64,000 bases of DNA from Halodurantibacterium daqingensis (GTDB lineage Bacteria; Pseudomonadota; Alphaproteobacteria; Rhodobacterales; Rhodobacteraceae), in NCBI RefSeq assembly GCF_042666235.1, contig NZ_JBHTFQ010000009.1:84416-148415 (forward strand), in the 5' to 3' direction. A program made the translations under genes and the position numbers. Positions 1-9,050 of this stretch are shown piece by piece. A model generated the notes under the pieces. That model was not told the origin of the DNA, did not search any database, and saw only the letters and a list, made by a program, of their open reading frames with translations. Position 1 is the stretch's first letter, and every line of letters begins with the position of its first letter.

Positions 1-54
1 ATCGTCTAGAAGCCGCGGATCGGTCAGATGCGGGTCGCGGGCAGGCGCGCTCAT
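1..54 (-). CDS. pyrC: Probable dihydroorotase PyrC, N-terminal 18 residues only (runs off the left edge)
   Basis: The first 54 bases read on the minus strand as the start of a protein, MSAPARDPHLTDPRLLDD, continuing beyond the window. Its ATG (52-54) overlaps the pyrB stop codon by four bases (ATGA), so it is translationally coupled to pyrB. In many alphaproteobacteria the gene directly after pyrB is pyrC, which makes dihydroorotate from carbamoyl-aspartate. That identity is inferred from position; 18 residues are too few to confirm it. Confidence 0.5.
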   Translation of the reverse strand, partial: MSAPARDPHLTDPRLLDD

Positions 55-1013
55 GGCGTGTCCCCTGCGGCCTTTGCGCCGCGCGCGGCCTTGAGGTTGC
101 GCGCCAGCAGGTCCATCGCCGCCATCCGCACCGCGACCCCCATTTCCACCTGTTCCTGGATCACCGAACGGTTGATGTCGTCGGCCAGGGTCCCGTCGAT
201 CTCGACCCCGCGGTTCATCGGGCCGGGATGCATCACGATCGCATCCTCTTTCGCGAACAGGAGCTTTTCCGCATCCAGCCCATAGCGGTGGTAATACTCG
301 CGTTCCGAGGGGATGAAGGCGCCGTCCATCCGTTCTTTCTGAAGGCGCAACATCATCACCACGTCGGCGCCTTCAAGGCCCGCGCGCATGTCGTCATAAA
401 CCTCGCAGCCGAACTCGGCCACGCCCGCCGGCATCAGCGTCGGTGGCCCGATCAGGCGCACCCGGTTTTCCATCTTGCCCAGCAGGATCAGGTTCGAACG
501 CGCCACCCGGCTGTGCGCGATATCGCCACAGATCGCCACGGTCAGCCGGTGCAGCCTGCCCTTGGCCCGCCGGATGGTCAGCGCATCCAGAAGTGCCTGT
601 GTCGGGTGTTCATGCTTGCCGTCTCCGGCGTTCAGCACCGCGCAGTTCACCTTGTCGGCCAGCAGGTTCACGGCGCCCGAACTGCCGTGCCGCACCACCA
701 GAAGGTCGGGGTGCATGGCGTTCAGCGTCATCGCCGTGTCCATCAGCGTTTCGCCCTTCTTAACGCTGGATTGGGCGACCGACATGTTCATCACATCCGC
801 GCCCAGCCGCTTGCCGGCCAGTTCAAAGCTGGCCTGGGTGCGGGTCGAGTTCTCGAAGAACATGTTGATCTGGGTCATGCCCGCCAGCGCGTTCGAATGC
901 TTGATCGTGCGGCGGTTGAGGTCGACATATGTATCGGCGAGATCCAGAAGGGTCACGATCTCGGTCGGGTGAAGATGCTCGATCCCCAGCAGATGTTTCG
1001 CGCGGAACGTCAT
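51..1013 (-). CDS. pyrB: Aspartate carbamoyltransferase catalytic subunit PyrB
   Basis: Joins carbamoyl phosphate to aspartate, the committed step of cytosolic UMP synthesis. The 320-residue length is normal for the catalytic chain. The carbamoyl-phosphate loop FFENSTRTQ is at about residues 52-60 (S56-T57-R58-T59) and the HPTQ motif at 136-139. The late motif MHPGPMNRG, also typical of PyrB, is present. It is the first visible gene of a minus-strand pair with a probable pyrC, coupled by an ATGA overlap. No pyrI regulatory chain is seen beside it. Confidence 0.96.
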   Translation of the reverse strand: MTFRAKHLLGIEHLHPTEIVTLLDLADTYVDLNRRTIKHSNALAGMTQINMFFENSTRTQASFELAGKRLGADVMNMSVAQSSVKKGETLMDTAMTLNAMHPDLLVVRHGSSGAVNLLADKVNCAVLNAGDGKHEHPTQALLDALTIRRAKGRLHRLTVAICGDIAHSRVARSNLILLGKMENRVRLIGPPTLMPAGVAEFGCEVYDDMRAGLEGADVVMMLRLQKERMDGAFIPSEREYYHRYGLDAEKLLFAKEDAIVMHPGPMNRGVEIDGTLADDINRSVIQEQVEMGVAVRMAAMDLLARNLKAARGAKAAGDTP

Positions 1014-1118
1014 GTTTCCCCCGTTTGCTGGCTGGCCCGTCGGGGCTGCTTATAGAAAGCGGTCGGCCCACCGACAAGACAGGTTTACCTTTTCAGGCCC
1101 CGGCCCTAGCTTGCCGGC

Positions 1119-1910
1119 ATGGAATCCGCGCTCGATTTTTTCACCGCGAAGGCGCTGCTGGAATGGCAGATCGATCTTGGTGCGACCGAGGCGATTCTGG
1201 ATGCGCCGGTAAACCGCTATGACGTGGGTGCCCGCAGCCCGGCCCCCCATGTGCCCGGCCCCACGGCAATTGCAGGCGGCCCGGCAGAACCGATGCCGGC
1301 TGCGCCCGATCCGGTTGCCCTTGCCCGCCGCCTTGCGGCGGCTGCCCCCGATCTTGGTGCCTTGGCCGAAGCCCAGCAGGACTTTGATCTGTGCGAACTG
1401 AAAAAGGGCGCGCGCAGCTTTGTCTTTGCCGACGGCACGCCGGGCGCGCGGGTGATGATTCTGGGCGAGGCGCCCGGCCGTGACGAAGATCTGCAAGGCC
1501 GGCCCTTCGTCGGCCGCGCGGGTCAGTTGCTGGACCGGATGCTGGCCGCCATCGGCCTAGCACGCGCCGCGCCGGATCCTGACCGGGCGGTCTATATCAG
1601 CAATATCCTGCCGTGGCGCCCGCCGCAGAACCGCAAGCCCGAGGCCTCGGAAATTGCGATGATGCTGCCCTTTGTCGAGCGCCATGTCGAACTGGCAGCG
1701 CCTGAGATACTGGTGCTGATGGGCAATACCCCCTGCGGCGCGCTTCTGGGCCGCGAGGCGATCAGCCGCATTCGGGGCACCTGGACCGAGGCACTTGGCC
1801 GCCCGGTCTTGCCGATGTTTCACCCGGCCTATCTGTTGCGCACCCCCCAGGCAAAGCGTGACGCCTGGGCAGACCTTCTCGCCCTCCAAGCACGACTGAG
1901 AGAGACATGA
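1119..1910 (+). CDS. Uracil-DNA glycosylase, family 4-like, with most iron-sulfur cysteines missing
   Basis: Removes uracil from DNA to start base-excision repair. The 263-residue protein has the family-4 motif GEAPGRDEDLQGRPFVG at about residues 116-132 and the second active-site motif HPAYLLRTP near 235. A low-complexity Ala/Pro-rich N-terminal stretch of about 80 residues precedes the catalytic domain. Classical family-4 enzymes hold a 4Fe-4S cluster on four cysteines. Here only C92 (in DLCELKK) and a cysteine in GNTPCGALLG are visible, and the usual KCRPP position reads LPWRPP. The cluster is therefore probably absent. The stop overlaps the start of moaB (ATGA). Confidence 0.87.
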   Translation: MESALDFFTAKALLEWQIDLGATEAILDAPVNRYDVGARSPAPHVPGPTAIAGGPAEPMPAAPDPVALARRLAAAAPDLGALAEAQQDFDLCELKKGARSFVFADGTPGARVMILGEAPGRDEDLQGRPFVGRAGQLLDRMLAAIGLARAAPDPDRAVYISNILPWRPPQNRKPEASEIAMMLPFVERHVELAAPEILVLMGNTPCGALLGREAISRIRGTWTEALGRPVLPMFHPAYLLRTPQAKRDAWADLLALQARLRET

Positions 1911-2449
1911 GCCGCATCGACGATCAGCGCAGTTTCATTCCGGTCCGGATCGCCGTTCTGACGGTGTCGGACACGCGCAGCCTTGACGAGGACCGCTCGG
2001 GACAGACGCTGGTGGACCGGCTTGTCGAAGCCGGGCACATCCTTGCTGCGCGTGATATCGTCCGTGACGAACGCACCGAAATCGCCGCACGGCTACGCAT
2101 CTGGTGCGCCGACCCGGGGATCGACGTGATCCTGTCCACCGGGGGAACCGGCCTGACCGGACGCGATGTGACGGTCGAGGCGCACCGGGATGTCTATGAG
2201 AAAGAGATCGACGCCTTCGGCACGGTGTTCACCATGATCTCGATGCAGAAGATCGGCACCTCGGCGGTGCAGTCGCGCGCCTGCGGTGGCGTGGCGATGG
2301 GCACTTACCTTTTTGCGCTTCCGGGCAGCCCCGGCGCCTGCCGCGACGCGTGGGACGAAATCCTGCGCTGGCAGCTGGATTATCGGCATCGTCCCTGCAA
2401 CTTCGTCGAGATCTTTCCGCGGCTGAACGAACACCAGCGACGGAAATGA
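1907..2449 (+). CDS. moaB: Molybdenum cofactor biosynthesis protein MoaB
   Basis: A MogA/MoaB-family molybdopterin-binding protein, which in related proteins adenylylates molybdopterin or otherwise helps load molybdenum. The 180-residue length fits. The signature STGGTGLTGRD lies at about residues 77-87 and a GSPGA motif at 140-144. It begins inside the stop codon of the uracil-DNA glycosylase gene, so the two are translationally coupled although their functions are unrelated. No other moa genes are nearby. Confidence 0.93.
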   Translation: MSRIDDQRSFIPVRIAVLTVSDTRSLDEDRSGQTLVDRLVEAGHILAARDIVRDERTEIAARLRIWCADPGIDVILSTGGTGLTGRDVTVEAHRDVYEKEIDAFGTVFTMISMQKIGTSAVQSRACGGVAMGTYLFALPGSPGACRDAWDEILRWQLDYRHRPCNFVEIFPRLNEHQRRK

Positions 2450-2542
2450 CAATCTCGTTCGTTTGACGGGCATAGCTTGGTTGCGCCGCCGACCGGGTCT
2501 AAATGATGTGCAGCCCGTCCAGCGAAAGGACCTGACCCGCCC

Positions 2543-4048
2543 ATGCAGTTTCTGCGCCGCAGCCTGATCGGCCTGTTTCTGACGTCGCTGACGCTCGCAC
2601 TTCTGGTGATGGCGGGTTACGCGCTTTATGGCGCGGTCCAAAGTCGTCTTGCGCCTGCCGAGCGGCCCCGAATGGCGCAAGAGCGGGTGTTTACCGTGAA
2701 TGTGCAGCGCGTCGAGGCGGGTGTGGTCGCGCCGGTCCTTACCGCCTTCGGAGAGGTGCGCAGCCGACGCACGCTTGAGATCCGCTCGCCGATGAGCGGG
2801 CGCGTGGTTGAACTGGCCGAGAATTTCGAGGACGGCGCGCGGGTCGAGGCCGGGCAGCTTCTGGTCCAGATCGACACCGCCGATGCAAGCGCTGCCGTCG
2901 CGGTGGCCGAGGCGGAAAGCACCCGCGCTGCGGCCGAATTGCGCGATGCCGAGGCTGCACTTCTGCTGGCGCGCGATGATCTTGCGGCCGCCGCGGCACA
3001 GGCCCGTCTGCGCGTCACGGCGCTGGAGCGTCAGCAGAACCTTCAGGGCCGCGGCGTCGGGACCGAGGCTGCGGTCGAAACGGCCGAGCTTGCCGTCTCG
3101 AGCGCCGAACAGGCCGTTCTGTCGCGCCGTCAGGCCCTTGCCCAGGCCGAGGCACGGTTGGAACAGGCCGGCAATGCGCTCGAACTGCAGCGGATCTCCC
3201 TTGCCGAGGCCCGGCGCCGCCTGCGCGATACGACCATCCTTGCCGACTTCGCAGGCGTGCTTGCCGACACGACGGTAATCGAGGGCGGACTGGTTTCCGC
3301 CAACGAGCGGCTTGCCGCGCTGGTGGATCCGGATGCGCTCGAGGTCGCGTTCCGGCTCTCGACTTCGCAATATGCCCGGCTGCTTGACCCCGAGGGGCGC
3401 CTGATCCCGGCCGAGGTGACAGTCCTGCTGGATGTGATGGGGACCGAGATCGCCACGCCCGGGCAGCTTGTCCGGGTGGGGGCGACGGTGGCGGAAGGCC
3501 AGACCGGTCGGCTGATCTATGCGCGGCTGGATGCACCGCGCGGCTTTCGCCCCGGCGATTTCGTGACCGTCCGTGTGGCCGAACCGCCGCTGGAGGATGT
3601 CGCGGTCCTGCCGGCCGCTGCGGTCGATTCCGCGCAGACGGTGCTCGCGCTCGGTCCCGAAGACCGGCTGGAGGTGCTGCCGGTGCACCTTCTGCGCCGG
3701 CAGGGCAATTCGGTCATCGTCGAGGCGGCTGCCGTGGCGGGGCGCGAGATCGTGACCGAACGTGCGCCGATGCTGGGCGGCGGGATCCGTGTGCGTCCGC
3801 TGCGCGCGGGCGGCGATGGTGGCGCGGAAGCCGCGGCGCACCTGCCGGCCCGCGCACGCGGCGAAGCGATCGAGACAGTGGACGAGCTTGTCGCCCTGTC
3901 GCCGGAAAGGCGCGCCGAACTGATCGCATTGGTCGAGGGCAATGCCCGCATGCCGCAAGAGGCCCGGGCCCGGATCATCGCACAGCTGGAACAGGATCAC
4001 GTTCCGGCGGGGGTGATCGCCCGGCTTGAAGCGCGTGCAGGGGGCTGA
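2543..4048 (+). CDS. RND efflux system periplasmic adaptor (membrane fusion protein) with a long C-terminal tail
   Basis: Bridges an inner-membrane RND pump to an outer-membrane channel. An N-terminal membrane segment lies at about residues 9-30. A biotinyl-lipoyl-like half (EIRSPMSGRVVEL) starts near residue 80, followed by an Ala/Glu/Arg-rich coiled-coil hairpin at about 115-230 and beta-barrel and membrane-proximal domains to about 420. At 501 residues it is longer than the usual 350-400. The last 75 or so residues form a charged, helix-prone extension of unknown role. An AAAGGA ribosome site precedes the ATG. The pump gene follows immediately, and no TolC-like gene is in the window. Confidence 0.9.
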   Translation: MQFLRRSLIGLFLTSLTLALLVMAGYALYGAVQSRLAPAERPRMAQERVFTVNVQRVEAGVVAPVLTAFGEVRSRRTLEIRSPMSGRVVELAENFEDGARVEAGQLLVQIDTADASAAVAVAEAESTRAAAELRDAEAALLLARDDLAAAAAQARLRVTALERQQNLQGRGVGTEAAVETAELAVSSAEQAVLSRRQALAQAEARLEQAGNALELQRISLAEARRRLRDTTILADFAGVLADTTVIEGGLVSANERLAALVDPDALEVAFRLSTSQYARLLDPEGRLIPAEVTVLLDVMGTEIATPGQLVRVGATVAEGQTGRLIYARLDAPRGFRPGDFVTVRVAEPPLEDVAVLPAAAVDSAQTVLALGPEDRLEVLPVHLLRRQGNSVIVEAAAVAGREIVTERAPMLGGGIRVRPLRAGGDGGAEAAAHLPARARGEAIETVDELVALSPERRAELIALVEGNARMPQEARARIIAQLEQDHVPAGVIARLEARAGG

Positions 4049-4052
4049 GCGG

Positions 4053-7000
4053 ATGCGAATGCATGCGGGGGCGATATTTTCCTATTTCACCCGCCATGGC
4101 ACCGCGGCGAACCTGGTGCTGGTTGTCATGCTGGCCGCCGGCATCTGGGCGATCCCGAACATGCGTTCACAGTTCTTTCCCGATGTGGTGGTGCAAAGCA
4201 TCAGCGTCTCGGTCGGGTGGAGTGGCGCGGGCGCCGAGGATGTGGATCGGGCCATCGTTCAGCTTCTGGAACCGACGCTGCTGGTTGTCGAGGGCGTAAG
4301 CAGCGCCACCAGCCGTGCAAGCGAGGGTCGTGCCGTCATCGCGCTGGAGTTCGAACCGAACTGGGACATGTCGCGGGCGCTGGAAGAGGTGCAGGCGGCT
4401 GTCGATGGTGTGTCGAACCTGCCGGACGAGGCGGATACCCCGGTGGTCCGGCGCAGCGAATGGCGCGACAGGGTAACGGATGTCGTGATCAGCGGGCCGG
4501 TTTCGGTCGATCAGCTCGGGCGTTTTGCAGATGAATTCGTGACGCGCCTTTTTGCGGCCGGCGTCACGCGCACCACCATCCAGGGGCTTGCCGCACCCGA
4601 TATCGTGGTCGAGGTGCCCTCGCGGGCACTGATCCAGCACGACATCGGCATGTCCGATATCGCCACCGCAATCGCCAGCACCGTGCGCGCCAATCCCGCT
4701 GGCGAGGTTTCGGGCGCCAGTGCCCGCGTGCGCACGGGCACTGCCCGGCGCAGCGCAGAAGAGATCGCCGCCATCACATTGCGCACCGGGGTCGACGGGT
4801 CGGTCCTGACCGTGGGCGATCTGGCCGAGGTGCGGATGGAGGGGGTGGACCGCAGCCGCGCCTATTTCGTCGGGGACAACCCGGCCATGACGATCCGCGT
4901 TGACCGTTCGGCCCAGGGGGATGCGATCGGCATCCAGCGCGATGTGGAACGTGTGGCGGCAGATCTGCGCCTGACCCTGCCCGATCAGGTGACGCTGGAC
5001 CTGATCCGCAGCCGCACCGAAGAAATCACCGGACGGCTGAACCTGCTTCTGGACAATGCGCTGATGGGGTTGGGGCTGGTTGTGGTGCTGCTGTTCCTGT
5101 TCCTGAATGCGCGGGTGGCGCTCTGGGTGGCGGCGGGCATACCGGTGGCGATGATCTCGGCCATCGCGGCGATGTATGCGATGGGGCTGACCATCAACAT
5201 GATTTCGCTCTTCGCGCTGATCATCACGCTGGGCATCGTGGTTGATGACGCCATCGTCGTGGGCGAACATGCCGACTACCGCGCCCGCGAACTGGGCGAG
5301 GGCCCCGCCGAGGCAGCCGAGAATGCGGCAAGCCGCATGGCGGCCCCCGTCTTTTCGGCCACGATCACCACGGTCATCGCCTTTTTCGGGCTTGTGGCGG
5401 TCGGCGGCCGTTTTGGCTCCTTGATTGCCGATATCCCGCTGACGGTGATTGCGGTGCTGATCGCGTCGCTGGTGGAATGCTTCCTGATCCTGCCGAACCA
5501 CCTGCGCCATTCCCTGGCCCATGTCGGCGAAACCCGCTGGTATGACTGGCCCTCGACCCAGGTGAACCGCGGGTTTCTCTGGGTGCGGGAACGGCTGTTC
5601 CGGCCATTCATGGGTTGGGTGATCTGGGCGCGCTATCCGGTGCTCGCGGGCGCGATCCTGCTGCTTGCCCTGCAGGGCGCGGCCTTCCTGCGCGGTGATC
5701 TGCAGTGGCGGTTCTTCAACTCTCCCGAGGAGGGATCGATCGCAGGAAATTTCGCGATGCTTCCCGCCGCGACCCGCAGCGACACGTTGGAGATGATGCG
5801 CGAACTGCAGCGCGCCACCGAAGAGGTCGCCGCGCGCTATGAAGCAGAGCATGGTCGCCCGCCGCTGGAATATGCGATCGCGGAAATCGGCGGGAATGCG
5901 GGGCGCGGGCTGACGAGCGCCGAAAGCAAGGAGGATTATCAGCTTGGTGGCATCTCGATCGGGCTGATCGACATTGACCAGCGTGAATTTTCCGCCTTTC
6001 AGTTTGTCGCCGATCTGCAAGAGGCCGTACGCCCGCATCCGATGCTTGAGGAGGTGAGCTTCCGCGGTGGCCGTTCAGGCCCGGGCGGCGATTCGCTGGC
6101 GGTGCAGTTCTTTGGTGCGGATGTCGCGGTGCTGAAATCGGCGGCCGAGGCGCTCAAGTCCGCGCTGGCGCCCTTCCCCGAGGTTTCCGCGCTTGAGGAC
6201 AGCCTGGCCTATGACAAGGAAGAGCTTGTTCTTGAGTTGACCGCCCAAGGTCAGGCGCTGGGCTTCACGATCGACGGATTGGGCCGCACGCTGCGCAACC
6301 GCCTGAGCGGGATCGAGGCAGCCACCTTCCCCGACGGACCCCGGTCTTCGGCGATCCGGGTCGAACTGCCGGAGGCCGAGATGACTGCCGATTTTCTCGA
6401 AACCACGCTGATGCGCACGGCCAGCGGCCAGTATGTGCCCCTTGCCGATGTCGTGACCGTCGAGCGGCGTTCCGGCTTCGCGACGATCCGGCGCGAGAAC
6501 GGGCTGCAGGTGGTCAGCGTCAGCGGCGACATCAGCGAGGATGACCCCGCCCGCGCCGCCGAAATCAGCGCGACCCTGCGCGACACGATCCTGCCGGCGA
6601 TCGAAAGCAGCCACGGCGTCGCCTGGCGCATGGCGGGCCTGGCCGAGCAGGAGCAGGAATTCCTGTCAGACGCCGGCTGGGCGCTGATCTACTGCCTGCT
6701 GGGCATCTACCTGGTGCTCGCCTGGATCTTTGGCAGCTGGACACGGCCGATGGTGGTGATGGCGGTGATCCCCTTCGGGCTGGTCGGCGCGCTTTACGGG
6801 CATGGGGTCTGGGGGATGGCGCTGTCGATGTTCTCGGTCGTGGGGCTGATCGGCATGGTCGGCATCATCATCAACGATTCGATCGTTCTGGTCACGACGG
6901 TGGATCAGTATGCCCGCCAGCGCGGCATGATCCCGGCAATCATCGACGGGGCCTGCGATCGCCTGCGTCCGGTCCTGCTGACCACGCTAACGACGGTTCT

Positions 7001-7400
7001 GGGGCTTGCGCCGCTGCTTTACGAATCTTCGTCACAAGCGGAATTCCTCAAGCCCACAGTGGTGACCCTGGTTTTCGGCCTGGGGTTCGGGATGGTTCTG
7101 GTGCTGCTGGTGGTGCCGGCCCTGATGGCGGTACAGGGCGATCTGGCGCGGCAGATGCAGGCGCTGCGGCGCGGTTTCCGCGCCGCGGGTCCGGCTGGCC
7201 ATGTCATGCCGGTTGCGGCAATGCTGCTTTTGCTGTGGTTCGCACTGACGGTAGGGCGCGCCATGCTGGCGGGCGCCGCGCCGGGCTCGGCGCTGGCGAT
7301 GTTCCTGGGCGGGGCTCTCGTGCTGCTTTTTCTGGTCTATGCGGGCGCGGCACTTTACCTGCGCCGCCATCGTCAGCCGGGGCAGCCGTCCAGCTCGTAG
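4053..7400 (+). CDS. RND-family efflux pump, inner-membrane permease (AcrB-like)
   Basis: A proton-driven exporter of about 1,115 residues with the RND plan: one N-terminal membrane helix, a large periplasmic loop, six helices, a second loop and a final helix group. The proton-relay pair is in GIVVDDAIVVGEHAD (DD, near residue 405). The matching helix of the second half has GIIINDSIVLV. I place the start at ATG 4053, five bases after the adaptor stop and behind a GGGGG run. A TTG at 4026 would extend it nine residues into the adaptor. It ends with extra membrane-like segments. The substrate cannot be told from sequence. Its last 28 bases overlap the convergent next gene. Confidence 0.93.
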   Translation: MRMHAGAIFSYFTRHGTAANLVLVVMLAAGIWAIPNMRSQFFPDVVVQSISVSVGWSGAGAEDVDRAIVQLLEPTLLVVEGVSSATSRASEGRAVIALEFEPNWDMSRALEEVQAAVDGVSNLPDEADTPVVRRSEWRDRVTDVVISGPVSVDQLGRFADEFVTRLFAAGVTRTTIQGLAAPDIVVEVPSRALIQHDIGMSDIATAIASTVRANPAGEVSGASARVRTGTARRSAEEIAAITLRTGVDGSVLTVGDLAEVRMEGVDRSRAYFVGDNPAMTIRVDRSAQGDAIGIQRDVERVAADLRLTLPDQVTLDLIRSRTEEITGRLNLLLDNALMGLGLVVVLLFLFLNARVALWVAAGIPVAMISAIAAMYAMGLTINMISLFALIITLGIVVDDAIVVGEHADYRARELGEGPAEAAENAASRMAAPVFSATITTVIAFFGLVAVGGRFGSLIADIPLTVIAVLIASLVECFLILPNHLRHSLAHVGETRWYDWPSTQVNRGFLWVRERLFRPFMGWVIWARYPVLAGAILLLALQGAAFLRGDLQWRFFNSPEEGSIAGNFAMLPAATRSDTLEMMRELQRATEEVAARYEAEHGRPPLEYAIAEIGGNAGRGLTSAESKEDYQLGGISIGLIDIDQREFSAFQFVADLQEAVRPHPMLEEVSFRGGRSGPGGDSLAVQFFGADVAVLKSAAEALKSALAPFPEVSALEDSLAYDKEELVLELTAQGQALGFTIDGLGRTLRNRLSGIEAATFPDGPRSSAIRVELPEAEMTADFLETTLMRTASGQYVPLADVVTVERRSGFATIRRENGLQVVSVSGDISEDDPARAAEISATLRDTILPAIESSHGVAWRMAGLAEQEQEFLSDAGWALIYCLLGIYLVLAWIFGSWTRPMVVMAVIPFGLVGALYGHGVWGMALSMFSVVGLIGMVGIIINDSIVLVTTVDQYARQRGMIPAIIDGACDRLRPVLLTTLTTVLGLAPLLYESSSQAEFLKPTVVTLVFGLGFGMVLVLLVVPALMAVQGDLARQMQALRRGFRAAGPAGHVMPVAAMLLLLWFALTVGRAMLAGAAPGSALAMFLGGALVLLFLVYAGAALYLRRHRQPGQPSSS

Positions 7401-8071
7401 GCGCGGGCGCCCTCTATCAGGGTGATGCGCAGCGCAGAGCGGTCCAGCAGAAAGCCGTCCCGAGCCTCCGGCACGATGTCGGCACTGACACGCAGCACGC
7501 CATCGGTGCGGCTGATCTGCGCCTCCGAAACCCAGACGCCCGGCTGGTCAAGCTCGACGACGGCAGCTTCGTCACGGCCCATGACAGGCAGCGTCAGATG
7601 GGCCGTCAGACGCAGGCCGTCGCGGATCGGGTCGGTACTGCATTTGCTGCCGCTGAGCCCCGCTTCCCGCGCCGGGCGCGGTTGGTCCGCCAAGGCACGG
7701 CTGATCTCGGGGTCGGTGGGGATGACCTCGATTGGCAGCACCAGCGTGCCGTCATAGCCGATGCTGCGCATGCCGTTCTGATCAAAGACGATCGGGCGCG
7801 GCCAGTGTAGCCGGACATCCTGCAGGTTCACCGACCCTGCCCAGCCGAATTCTGGCGGTATTCCGGCTTCGCCCGGGGCACGCCAATAGGTCTTCCAGCC
7901 GGGGGCGAGTTCGATGTGCAGCGCGGTCATATGGGTGCCGCTGTCGGTTTTCCAGCCGGTGCGCATCTTCGCACTTATCAGATCGGCCGGAGGGGTGGCA
8001 GCGGCAGGCAGGGGCGCAGCAAAGAGCGCAAGCAGCCCAAACGTCGCGAAGAAGGAAGATTGCATCATCAT
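7373..8071 (-). CDS. Exported protein resembling the N-terminal (DsbC/DsbD-alpha-like) domain of DsbD, stand-alone
   Basis: A 232-residue protein with an N-terminal signal peptide (MMMQSSFFATFGLLALFAAP, cleavage near AAA-TPP). The body carries the SGTHMTALHIELAPGWKTYW pattern of DsbD-N-like domains. In DsbD that domain passes electrons to periplasmic partners. Here the membrane and thioredoxin domains are absent, and I see only one cysteine near the middle (SGSKCSTD) and one at the C terminus. I start at the first of three Met codons (8071); a TTG at 8104 is less likely. It converges on the RND pump gene with a 28-base overlap. Function in redox delivery is inferred. Confidence 0.75.
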   Translation of the reverse strand: MMMQSSFFATFGLLALFAAPLPAAATPPADLISAKMRTGWKTDSGTHMTALHIELAPGWKTYWRAPGEAGIPPEFGWAGSVNLQDVRLHWPRPIVFDQNGMRSIGYDGTLVLPIEVIPTDPEISRALADQPRPAREAGLSGSKCSTDPIRDGLRLTAHLTLPVMGRDEAAVVELDQPGVWVSEAQISRTDGVLRVSADIVPEARDGFLLDRSALRITLIEGARAYELDGCPG

Positions 8072-8201
8072 CCGGCAACAATAGGCACGGCGGCGGGAAA
8101 TCAAAACTCACATTCCGGCGAATAGAGCCGCCGTTCGCCGGATCCCCTTGCCGAACCGGTCCTGCAGCCCCATCCTTGAAGAAAGGAAGGACAGGGTGCC
8201 G

Positions 8202-8759
8202 ATGATGGATCTGAGCGGAAAACTTCTTGTGGCGATGCCCGGAATGGGGGATCCGCGATTCGAGAAAAGCGTCGTCTTCATGTGCGCGCATTCCGACGAC
8301 GGCGCGATGGGCCTGATCGTCAACAAACCCGCGGCCGAGGTGCGCTTTGCCGATCTGCTTGACCAGCTTGGCATTTCCCGCACCTCCGAGGGCAGCGACA
8401 TCCGGGTCCATTTCGGCGGCCCGGCCGAACATGGACGCGGCTTTGTGCTTCATTCGGCCGACTACAGCGCCAACGGCTCGACGCTTCAGGTTGATGATCG
8501 CATCGGCATGACCGGCACGCTGGATATTCTGGAAGACATCGCCAAGGGCATCGGCCCGTCACGATCGATCCTCGCGCTGGGCTATGCCGGCTGGGGGCCA
8601 GGGCAGCTCGAGGATGAGATCCTGCAGAATGGCTGGCTCACCTGCGATGCGCCGCTTGATCTGGTGTTTTCGGCAGATAACGCAAGCAAGTGGGAAGGAG
8701 CCTTGCGGACGCTCGGGATCGATCCCTTGACGCTTTCGGCTGCAGCCGGACGGGCCTGA
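8202..8759 (+). CDS. YqgE/AlgH family protein
   Basis: A 185-residue conserved protein of unknown biochemical function. The hallmark start SGKLLVAMPGMGDPRFEKSV is followed by CAHSDDGAMGLIVNKP, and the later LGYAGWGPGQLEDEI block is also characteristic. In pseudomonads AlgH influences alginate and virulence gene expression, but no common mechanism is known. The start at ATG 8202 sits behind GGAAGGA. A second ATG follows directly at 8205. It appears to be a single-gene unit. Confidence 0.93.
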   Translation: MMDLSGKLLVAMPGMGDPRFEKSVVFMCAHSDDGAMGLIVNKPAAEVRFADLLDQLGISRTSEGSDIRVHFGGPAEHGRGFVLHSADYSANGSTLQVDDRIGMTGTLDILEDIAKGIGPSRSILALGYAGWGPGQLEDEILQNGWLTCDAPLDLVFSADNASKWEGALRTLGIDPLTLSAAAGRA

Positions 8760-9050
8760 AGCCCGCCGCGGATGCCGGAGGGGGCGGGAGCGAACCAGCG
8801 GAACCTCGCATGGCGCCCGCCGGGTCGTGTGCCATGCCCGCCCGCCATCCTGTCTCGCCTTCCCGGAAGAACGTGCTCTCGTATGGTGTCATGCCTCTTG
8901 GGACACGTGCAGCCGTGCGGTTTCCTGTCCCGGACCCGCAGCGCTCGGTCTTCCGGCCTGCTTCAGCTTCGGATTCGTCTTTTCAACCGGTTGGCGGCAT
9001 TCCCCACCGCAGGGGCTCCGCCGCCATCGGCAGCGAACCCCGCCCAGGGA
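8760..9050. other. Intergenic stretch, nothing recognised
   Basis: This 291-base gap lies between the convergent YqgE/AlgH gene and the FAD monooxygenase gene. I find no convincing small gene, RNA or T-tailed terminator in it. Open frames here lack ribosome sites and protein-like composition. Confidence 0.5.

Noticed and set aside
2460..2500. TTGACG-like -35 element before the RND adaptor
   Set aside because: No -10 hexamer at a workable spacing follows it.
2093..4000. A long minus-strand open frame opposite moaB and the RND adaptor
   Set aside because: Composition and lack of motifs mark it as a shadow of the plus-strand genes.
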